DNA of 6,069 nt, taken from positions 1 to 6,069 of the forward strand of contig CAKKRA010000377.1 in NCBI GenBank assembly GCA_919902475.1, in the 5' to 3' direction. This DNA comes from Nitrospiria bacterium. Its GTDB lineage: Bacteria; Nitrospirota; CAKKRA01; 9FT-COMBO-42-15. Position numbers and translations under genes: made by a program. The stretch's first letter is position 1; each line of letters starts with the position of its first letter. Below the pieces are notes generated by a model that did no database searches, was not told where the DNA came from, and saw only the letters and a program-made list of their open reading frames with translations. Shown here in pieces: positions 1-4,395 of the stretch.

Positions 1-2
1 TT

Positions 3-146
3 GAGAAGCTGTTTTTAAACTTACAGGAGTGGAATCTGACCCCTGTTGTGGAGTTATTTCATTCCGAGGTGAGCTATGAAGATGCCCGGCTGGCAAGGGC
101 ATGGCTTAGGAGAGGGGAATGCAGGGAAGCTTATGATCATACATAA
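3..146 (+). CDS. C-terminal end of an unrecognised protein (5' truncated by window)
   Basis: This frame is open from the window edge to a TAA at 144-146 and encodes about 47 residues ending in ECREAYDHT. It includes the charged stretch SEVSYEDARLARAWLRRG, which looks helical. The other two plus-strand frames hit stops early here, and the composition is protein-like, so I take it as the tail of a real gene that starts upstream of the window. I do not recognise the family from so short a piece; there is no metal-binding or nucleotide-binding motif and no membrane segment. A small reading frame (133-204) overlaps its last 14 bases, and the DUF559 relic begins about 48 bases after its stop. Confidence 0.6.
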   Translation, partial: EKLFLNLQEWNLTPVVELFHSEVSYEDARLARAWLRRGECREAYDHT

Positions 147-204
147 CGAAGACATAAAAGAATTGATTGCAGATATGCTGTCAGTACAAAACCTTCCCCT
201 CTAA
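133..204 (+). pseudogene. Possible 5' stub of a gene cut by the DUF559 element
   Basis: An ATG at 133 overlaps the end of the upstream frame (ATG inside the last 14 bases, typical of translational coupling). It opens a frame starting MIIHNEDIKELIADML that stops at 202-204, inside the left inverted repeat of the element. The last four or so residues (NLPL) come from the repeat itself. This looks like the first 18-19 codons of a gene whose remainder has been lost or displaced, but a chance short frame is equally possible. No product can be named. No continuation of this frame is evident beyond the right inverted repeat, where the next gene seems to have its own start. Confidence 0.25.
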
Positions 205-226
205 AAAGAGGGGTGCAGGGGTGTGT
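194..226 (+). repeat. Left inverted repeat of the DUF559 element, with internal hairpin
   Basis: This 33-bp end is the inverse of 487-520. Inside it CCCCTCT (196-202) and AGAGGGG (207-213) form a 7-bp stem with an AAAA loop. The AGGGG near its inner end lies 9 bases before the ATG at 231 and probably served as the ribosome binding site of the nuclease gene. Confidence 0.75.
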
Positions 227-230
227 ATAA

Positions 231-476
231 ATGAAAGTCCTTTATGATTCAAAGCTGAAAGAGCTATCCAGAAAACTACGAAAAACCAGCACTAAGGCAG
301 AAATAAAACTCTGGATTTATATAAAAGGAAAACAGTTAATGGGCTATGATTTTCATAGACAAAAACCAATTGATAATTACATTGTAGACTTTTTCTGCAA
401 TAAGTTAAAATTAGCAGTTGAAGTGGACGGATATACCCATGGATTTGAGAAGACATTAAAGGCTGTATCAGAATGA
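231..476 (+). pseudogene. Truncated DUF559 (Vsr-like PD-(D/E)XK) endonuclease
   Basis: The 81-residue product begins like an intact DUF559 protein. It has TKAEIKLW (about 21-28), the FHRQKPIDNYIVDFFC block (41-56) with the probable catalytic Asp53, and LAVEVDGYTH (61-70) with Glu64 and Asp66. This is the first two thirds of the Vsr-like restriction-endonuclease fold. Family members normally run about 110-130 residues and continue with a charged helix and a conserved LRF-type strand. Here GFEKT joins directly to LKAVSE and a TGA. That looks like an in-frame internal deletion, since LKAVSE resembles the final helix of these proteins. After the TGA the same frame continues through the right repeat into the next gene. 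I infer a dead or impaired nuclease. The start at 231 follows a purine-rich AGGGG in the left repeat. Confidence 0.7.
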
Positions 477-486
477 TTGAAAACAG

Positions 487-520
487 ACACACCCCTTAAT
501 CCCCTCTTATTAGAGGGGAA
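487..520 (-). repeat. Right inverted repeat of the DUF559 element, with internal hairpin
   Basis: This 34-bp end matches the left end in reverse complement. CCCCTCT (501-507) and AGAGGGG (512-518) pair over a TATT loop, extendable by a T-A pair at 500/519. Translated on the plus strand it gives TPLNPLLLEG, the kind of tail often seen at the end of DUF559 proteins. Confidence 0.75.
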
Positions 521-529
521 TAGGATTTG

Positions 530-549
530 CCATCCCTTAGAAGGGATGG
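530..549. repeat. Perfect 9-bp-arm palindrome at the start of the STAS-like gene
   Basis: CCATCCCTT (530-538) and AAGGGATGG (541-549) are exact inverse copies separated by AG. The right arm holds both the likely Shine-Dalgarno bases (AAGGGA) and an in-frame ATG at 546 of the following gene. In mRNA the hairpin would hide them. It lies only 9 bp beyond the right repeat of the DUF559 element and shares its pyrimidine/purine style, so it may belong to the same element family. Confidence 0.7.
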
Positions 550-557
550 ATTTAATT

Positions 558-1118
558 ATGATTACCTATAACATCTATAAGCTTCTAAAGGAAGAACTGA
601 AAAACGGCTCTGCTGACCTTGTTACAAGGCCGTCGGGTCAGGTGATAAGGGAGAGGATTGAGAAAGACCTGTCAAAGGAAAAGGCTGGCGAGGTTGTTGC
701 CCTTGATTTTTCTAAGATCGGGATAATTGACTATTCCTGCGCTGATGAGATTGCGGCAAAGCTCATCTCCCGTTTAATAAGCGGCGAGTATGGAGATAAA
801 TATATAATACTCACAGGCCTCAACGACAATCAGAGGGAGAACATAGAGGTTGCGCTTGAGAGAAAGGAGCTGGCTGTAATGGCAGAGATGAGGGATGGGA
901 AGAAAGCGCTTTTAGGAGACCTGAATAATTATTTGAAAGAGACATTGAATTTTATACTTAAAAAAGGCAAGGTAACAGCCAGCGATCTTTGCAATGCCTT
1001 AAAACTCCCAGCAAACACTGTTGGCACACGGTTGTTGAATCTCTATAAAAAGAGGCTTGTTAAAAGAATAGGCGAGATAAGGGACGGCGGAAGGGTTTGG
1101 GTGTATGAAAAACTTTAA
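558..1118 (+). CDS. STAS-like (DUF4325-type) protein with C-terminal winged helix
   Basis: With a start at 558 the product is 186 residues. Residues about 22-120 look like the STAS-like domain of DUF4325: TRPSGQVIRERIEKDL, then a strand EVVALDFSKIGIIDYSCADEI and another strand KYIILTGLND. The Asp-Tyr-Ser segment after the second hydrophobic strand is where STAS folds carry their switch or phosphorylation site. Residues about 123-186 look like a winged-helix DNA-binding region: NFILKKGKVTASDLCNAL, PANTVGTRLLNLYKKRLV, then a hairpin IGEIRDGGRVWVYEKL. A cytoplasmic regulator is likely; its signal and target are unknown. The frame is open back to a TTG at 477, but those residues translate the element repeat, so I prefer ATG 558 (AAGGGATGG about 8 bases upstream) over ATG 546, which has no spaced ribosome site. 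The next gene follows after 20 bp. Confidence 0.75.
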   Translation: MITYNIYKLLKEELKNGSADLVTRPSGQVIRERIEKDLSKEKAGEVVALDFSKIGIIDYSCADEIAAKLISRLISGEYGDKYIILTGLNDNQRENIEVALERKELAVMAEMRDGKKALLGDLNNYLKETLNFILKKGKVTASDLCNALKLPANTVGTRLLNLYKKRLVKRIGEIRDGGRVWVYEKL

Positions 1119-1122
1119 TCTG

Positions 1123-1130
1123 AAAGGAGG
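1123..1130 (+). promoter_or_regulatory. Strong ribosome binding site of the 92-residue gene
   Basis: AAAGGAGG lies 8 bases before the ATG at 1139, a near-perfect Shine-Dalgarno. With only 20 bp between the two genes, the small protein is probably translated from the same transcript as the STAS-like protein, possibly at a higher rate because the upstream gene has a weak, hairpin-bound site. Confidence 0.75.
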
Positions 1131-1138
1131 GTTTAGTC

Positions 1139-1417
1139 ATGTCAGAAAAAATGAATCATGAAGAGTTTGTAAGAAAGGCGGTTGTTAGTTTAAGAAAAGA
1201 GGGTTATAAGGGGATACACACAGTTTATTCAGGTTTTAACGAGGCCTTCAAAAAGTATTTTGAAGGTGAAAATCCTGTTGAGGCAACCAATAAGCTGTCG
1301 CAGGAAGGAAAAATAGTTATAAGGCCTGTCAAGGGCGGGGTAATGCTGTATCTGCCTGAAGAGGCGCCAGCAGCCAAAGGCTCTGGCGACGAGGCCTTAA
1401 AGAAGATGGGGTTGTAA
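1139..1417 (+). CDS. Small soluble protein of unknown function, possible winged helix
   Basis: I do not recognise a named family for this 92-residue product. Residues about 4-20 (KMNHEEFVRKAVVSLRKEG) form a charged helix. Residues 25-45 include HTVYSGFNEAFKKYF. Residues 46-75 run PVEATNKLSQEGKIVIRPVKGGVMLYLPEE, which has the recognition-helix-then-wing look (helix, Gly-rich turn, two short strands) of small winged-helix proteins. The tail (about 76-92) is Ala/Gly/Lys-rich and probably flexible. There is no signal peptide and no membrane segment. It follows the STAS-like gene by 20 bp behind a strong Shine-Dalgarno, so the two are likely co-transcribed and may work together in DNA-linked regulation. 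The winged-helix reading is inference from pattern only. Confidence 0.7.
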   Translation: MSEKMNHEEFVRKAVVSLRKEGYKGIHTVYSGFNEAFKKYFEGENPVEATNKLSQEGKIVIRPVKGGVMLYLPEEAPAAKGSGDEALKKMGL

Positions 1418-1426
1418 TCAATTTAG

Positions 1427-1451
1427 TAGGGGCGAGGCAACCTCGCCCCTA
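1427..1451. repeat. GC-rich REP-like palindrome between convergent genes
   Basis: TAGGGGCGAGG (1427-1437) and CCTCGCCCCTA (1441-1451) are exact inverse copies around a CAA loop, an 11-bp stem. It lies in the 90-bp gap where the plus-strand block and the minus-strand cytochrome operon converge. Palindromes of the form TAGGGGC...GCCCCTA are scattered as interspersed repeats in many environmental bacteria. It could stop transcription from both sides, but there is no T-run after either arm, so it is not a standard intrinsic terminator. The rest of the gap (1452-1507) shows nothing else convincing. Confidence 0.7.
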
Positions 1452-1507
1452 TCCTTAATCTCGGTTTTTGCATCCGCCATTATTTATCAGCAAAGGGGTT
1501 CTAGTGA

Positions 1508-2131
1508 TTAAAATGGCGCGGCCTCAACAACTGTAAGCCCCTTAAAGATCCATCCCCTTTTAATCTTTTCTAATCTTATTCCCTTTATTATCTCTTCCCG
1601 CTGTATCATCTTTATCTGATATATTGCGCTCTTTATTTTCTTAGGCTCAAGGCCTGCTGCCTGAAGAACAGGCGCTACTGCCTCATTTGTGTACTCAACC
1701 TTTACATATACATTCATCAGCCGCCTCTCCCTGAAAAATGCACTCGGCGCCTTTTCAACCTCCTCTTCAGCCTTCATAATTGAGTATTTCATATCAGGCA
1801 TGAACAGGAATTTTTCTGACCACTGAAGCGAAATGTCTGTGCCTGCAATTGCCTTTTCAAAGGCCTGCTTTTCTGCAAGATAATTCTCTTTAAGCAAATC
1901 TTCGCGTCTTTCTGTTGTCTCCCTTAGTATAAGCAGGACCTTTCTCTGCGACTCATAGTTCATCTCATACAGGGTGTCAAAGTTTTTCCTTTGCATGGCA
2001 GTAATATATTCCTCAACTGCTGCCTTTGGCCCTTTTGCTAAAAAGAGATAAACAATGCTAATTGCAGCAAGCAATAGCAGTATTCCTATGATAATTATAT
2101 TTGCGTGCTTTTTCATTTTACCATGTGACAT
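1508..2131 (-). CDS. Membrane-anchored protein of unknown function beside cytochrome b
   Basis: The product is 207 residues. After a short basic N-terminus (MSHGKMKKHA) there is one hydrophobic span at about 11-32, which should anchor the rest outside the cytoplasm. The region from 34 (GPKAAVEEYITAMQRKNFDTLYEMN) resembles the opening helices of NTF2-like/DUF4878-type domains, and the C-terminal half has several strand-like stretches (LMNVYVKVEYTN, SAIYQIKMIQREEI, GWIFKGLTVVE). That family call is only inference. There are no cysteines, so no heme c or disulfide. The start at 2131 overlaps the end of the cytochrome b gene by 14 bases; an alternative ATG at 2116 sits just after that gene's TAA. 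Neither has a good Shine-Dalgarno, suggesting translational coupling. A structural or assembly partner of the cytochrome is plausible. Confidence 0.75.
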   Translation of the reverse strand: MSHGKMKKHANIIIIGILLLLAAISIVYLFLAKGPKAAVEEYITAMQRKNFDTLYEMNYESQRKVLLILRETTERREDLLKENYLAEKQAFEKAIAGTDISLQWSEKFLFMPDMKYSIMKAEEEVEKAPSAFFRERRLMNVYVKVEYTNEAVAPVLQAAGLEPKKIKSAIYQIKMIQREEIIKGIRLEKIKRGWIFKGLTVVEAAPF

Positions 2132-3245
2132 CCGGATAGTACCAGTGCCTCATCATCCATTCATTGTCTGATAATATTGGATTCACCTTCCTGTCCTTAA
2201 ATGTTGGCGGCGGAACACCCATCCTTATGCCCCTGTAGGTATTGTGGCAGGCATTGCACCCGTATATCGGCGACTGATAGCTTCCGAGGAACAGCAGGCC
2301 GAATATAATAACTGTTATTGCAACAACAAGCCCTGCCTTAAATCCCTTTGATGCAAGAAACCCTTTGGAGGCAGAAGCTGCTGCAGTAGCCTTCTTTTTT
2401 AAGTAGTATGGCAGGAATGTCAGCAGTGTAAATATGGCAAAAGGCATGTATACACCGAACAACGGCACCATGACGCCTTTGAGATACATGAAGGGCGTGA
2501 GAAACACCACAAAAAACCACTCAGGCCCTGGTATAAATTTTCCTTCAAGAGGCAAAGGTATAATATCAGGGTCCTCAGATGGAATTGGAAGGAGTTTGGC
2601 CAAAATAATAATTGCAATAAAAAACGGCATTACAATAAGCGCATGTTTTGCAAGATATTTGCCGATTCCCCTTTTTCTGAGATTCATCAGAAAATGCAAA
2701 TCAATCAGGATTATTGAAATAAGCGGAAGGATTAATATATGAAGATTATAATTCCTTGGAATGGTATAGGCATCAATAAGAAACTGCTTTAGCGCATTGC
2801 CTACAAAATGCGTTACGCCTAAATAGTTTGGAATCATCTCCATGACCCAATAGCCCCTCCATTCCCATGGAAGCGCAAGCCCTGTAACAATAAAGGAAAT
2901 AACAATAAAAAAAAGCAGGAACCCTGTGAGCCACAAAAACCGCTTTTTCTCAATAAAAAAGTCCTTTCTTACAAAGCTCCTTACAATATGGATAATCGTT
3001 CCAAGCACAAGCAATACAGCGCTCCATCGGTGCATGTTTCTGATGAGCCTGCCGCCATAAACAACATTATTGATATGCTGGACGCTCTTATAGGCATTCT
3101 CAAGCTGCGGCTGATAAAACATGGTCATAAATAAGCCTGTTGAAAGCTGCACAATCAGCAATAAAAATGCCATGCCGCCAAAGTAGTGCCGAAGATTTAA
3201 TGACTCAGGCTTCAGATATCTATGAACCCATGACCCCTTTTTCAT
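2118..3245 (-). CDS. Fused cytochrome b6/subunit IV-like protein with C-terminal heme c motif
   Basis: This 375-residue membrane protein is the quinol-oxidising cytochrome b of a bc-type complex. Helix B carries His72 and His86, helix D His169 and His184, the four b-heme ligands. The second pair has 14 residues between (13 in the first), as in b6-type proteins. Four helices (about 24-43, 74-92, 104-124, 169-186) are followed by a subunit IV-like part: helix about 202-219, the Qo-site motif PEWF (241-244, usually PEWY), and helices about 257-281 and 303-321. The KKK at 283-285 fits the cytoplasmic side, so the tail should face the periplasm. There CNACH (330-334) is a c-type heme site in a domain of only about 55 residues. 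These are the only cysteines, so a Cys35-type heme ci is unlikely. No Rieske gene adjoins. It leads a two-gene operon. Confidence 0.92.
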   Translation of the reverse strand: MKKGSWVHRYLKPESLNLRHYFGGMAFLLLIVQLSTGLFMTMFYQPQLENAYKSVQHINNVVYGGRLIRNMHRWSAVLLVLGTIIHIVRSFVRKDFFIEKKRFLWLTGFLLFFIVISFIVTGLALPWEWRGYWVMEMIPNYLGVTHFVGNALKQFLIDAYTIPRNYNLHILILPLISIILIDLHFLMNLRKRGIGKYLAKHALIVMPFFIAIIILAKLLPIPSEDPDIIPLPLEGKFIPGPEWFFVVFLTPFMYLKGVMVPLFGVYMPFAIFTLLTFLPYYLKKKATAAASASKGFLASKGFKAGLVVAITVIIFGLLFLGSYQSPIYGCNACHNTYRGIRMGVPPPTFKDRKVNPILSDNEWMMRHWYYPDVTW

Positions 3246-3253
3246 TAAAAAAG

Positions 3254-3262
3254 CCTCCCTTT
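3254..3262 (-). promoter_or_regulatory. Ribosome binding site of the cytochrome b gene
   Basis: On the minus strand AAAGGGAGG lies 8 bases before the ATG at 3245. It fixes that ATG as the start and indicates efficient translation of the cytochrome. Confidence 0.75.
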
Positions 3263-3278
3263 AGTTTTTGAGGGAAAT

Positions 3279-3308
3279 AGTATAACATAAATTATTACTT
3301 CTTGACAT
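3279..3308 (-). promoter_or_regulatory. Predicted sigma70-type promoter of the cytochrome b operon
   Basis: Read on the minus strand, a -10 TATACT (3279-3284) is preceded by an 18-base spacer and a -35-like ATGTCA (3303-3308, four of six to consensus). Transcription would begin near 3272, giving a short leader before the ribosome site at 3254-3262. Its -35 overlaps that of the plus-strand promoter, so the two may compete or share a regulator. Confidence 0.5.
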
Positions 3309-3331
3309 AATAAATTGCTTTCAATTATAGT
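3302..3331 (+). promoter_or_regulatory. Predicted strong sigma70-type promoter of the membrane protein/M16 operon
   Basis: A perfect -35 TTGACA (3302-3307) is followed after 18 bases by TATAGT (3326-3331, five of six to the -10 consensus) in an AT-rich region. The expected start is near 3338, close to the AGGAG at 3343-3347, so the leader would be very short. It should drive the gene at 3356 and, through short spacings, the two M16 genes. Confidence 0.6.
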
Positions 3332-3355
3332 ATATAAGTAACAGGAGATTATGTT

Positions 3356-4366
3356 ATGCAAAAGAAGATATGGGAAATACAGAATACAATTATAGACAGC
3401 GCTTCTGATAAAGGCGCAGAGAGCCCCTCAACAAAAAAGGTGTCTCATCCTTATCTTAAGACAAATGAGAAGAGCCCTGCAATAGCAGCGACATTATCCT
3501 TGTTTCTGTGGGGAGGCGGCCAGATTTACAACAAGGATACAAGACACGGCCTTTCCCTGCTCATTGCTATGGCTGTCTTTGGCCTTTCATTTTCTATGAT
3601 ATTAATAAACTGGGATACGGTATTTACTTTTCTAAAAGGCATTGGCCTTACACCAATAAATATTATACTGATGTTCTTTTTCTTATATGCATTGATAATG
3701 CTCTTGTGGTATGGGAACATCATCCATGCATACCTATCTGTTGACAGGACAAGAAACGAGCCTTTTAATGGAACAGATCATCCTGTCCTGAGCGGCATTG
3801 CATCTACTTTAATCCCGGGATTGGGGCAGATATTAAACGGCCAGTTTAGAAAGGGCATGCTGTACCTATTTTCATTCTTTGCAGGGATGTTCTGCCTGAC
3901 ATTTATCATTTCAGCAACAGCCCTCTGGCCGTCAATTGACATGGAAAATGAAAAATCAATTTTTGAAAAGATGCTGTTAACAACAGGGGCGTCTGCATTT
4001 ATTGCATCTTTATTATGGCTGATAAATATCTTTGATGCCGTAATTGTTGCCTTTGAACCAGTTAAAAAGGAGCCTGTAAGAAAGAGGCTGAGGTATTCCA
4101 TAAACAGGATAAAGAGCAAAAGGAGCCAGATTGAGCTATGGGAGAGGACGAAGGTTACCTTCTTTCTTGTACTCCTTTTAATATTGTCTGTAGCCATCAG
4201 CTATAGCGTCTTTCCAAAGGAGTATTATTACAACACACTTACATCTCTTAGCAGGGATTTAAACAAAAACGGGATGAAGGTGCTGCCTGCCTTTATTCAG
4301 GATACCGCTGATGCTATTTTCAACAAAGAACAGAAACAACAGAGTCCTGAAAAAAACAGCATATAA
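3356..4366 (+). CDS. Multi-span membrane protein with duplicated GxGQIxN (TM2/DUF5683-like) motif
   Basis: The 336-residue product has a soluble N-terminus of about 40 residues and about six hydrophobic segments (roughly 41-56, 64-86, 101-125, 166-190, 208-233, 268-286). Two stretches look like copies of one unit: SPAIAATLSLFLWGGGQIYNKDTRHG (40-65) and HPVLSGIASTLIPGLGQILNGQFRKG (142-167). They share the G-x-G-Q-I-x-N then basic-G pattern typical of TM2-like and DUF5683-like small membrane domains, so it is probably an internal duplication. A basic loop (236-257) precedes the last span, and the tail (about 288-336) is hydrophilic. No catalytic residues are recognised and the function is unknown. 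The start at 3356 follows AGGAG at 3343-3347 by 8 bases; the ATG at 3351 is in another frame and soon stops. Only 29 bp separate it from the M16 protease gene, so they are probably one operon. Confidence 0.8.
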   Translation: MQKKIWEIQNTIIDSASDKGAESPSTKKVSHPYLKTNEKSPAIAATLSLFLWGGGQIYNKDTRHGLSLLIAMAVFGLSFSMILINWDTVFTFLKGIGLTPINIILMFFFLYALIMLLWYGNIIHAYLSVDRTRNEPFNGTDHPVLSGIASTLIPGLGQILNGQFRKGMLYLFSFFAGMFCLTFIISATALWPSIDMENEKSIFEKMLLTTGASAFIASLLWLINIFDAVIVAFEPVKKEPVRKRLRYSINRIKSKRSQIELWERTKVTFFLVLLLILSVAISYSVFPKEYYYNTLTSLSRDLNKNGMKVLPAFIQDTADAIFNKEQKQQSPEKNSI

Positions 4367-4383
4367 AAGCAGAGTATTAAAAT

Positions 4384-4389
4384 AGGAGG
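4384..4389 (+). promoter_or_regulatory. Ribosome binding site of the M16 protease gene
   Basis: AGGAGG lies 6 bases before the ATG at 4396 and supports that start, which also gives a complete signal peptide. Confidence 0.75.
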
Positions 4390-4395
4390 TTTTTC

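Larger units (their letters stand above)
194..520 (+). mobile_element. Decayed DUF559 mini-element with palindromic inverted ends
   Basis: Imperfect inverted repeats at 194-226 and 487-520 bracket a single DUF559 endonuclease-like frame. Read inward, both ends start TTCCCCTCT, pass through AGAGGGG, and finish AGGGGTGTGT; they differ by one loop base and a 3-4 base spacer. There is no transposase. DUF559 genes bounded by pyrimidine/purine-rich palindromes are, to my knowledge, a recurring arrangement in environmental genomes, with the reading frame often extending into the repeat; mobility by the encoded nuclease is inferred, not shown. The internal gene is missing its C-terminal part, so this copy should be inactive. 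No target-site duplication is obvious. Confidence 0.6.

Noticed and set aside
194..549. Repeated palindromes as a CRISPR array
   Set aside because: There are only two related units in inverted orientation around a gene plus one unrelated palindrome. There are no regular direct repeats, spacers or cas genes.
477..557. TTG start giving a 213-residue STAS-like protein
   Set aside because: The extra 27 residues translate the element's right repeat and the palindrome, and there is no ribosome site before the TTG. The family-like sequence begins near 558.
1427..1451. Palindrome as a standard intrinsic terminator
   Set aside because: Neither arm is followed by a T-run on its strand, so only a REP-like repeat or a factor-assisted end can be supported.
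2434..2742. Plus-strand open frame of 102 residues
   Set aside because: It is antisense to the subunit IV-like part of cytochrome b, which has clear conserved residues on the minus strand.
3351..3395. ATG at 3351 as the start of the membrane protein gene
   Set aside because: It is in a different frame and stops after about 14 codons. ATG 3356 has the better spacing from AGGAG and opens the long frame.
3778..4197. Minus-strand open frame of 139 residues
   Set aside because: It is the complement of the multi-span membrane protein gene. Its hydrophobic look comes from codon complement, and it has no start signal.
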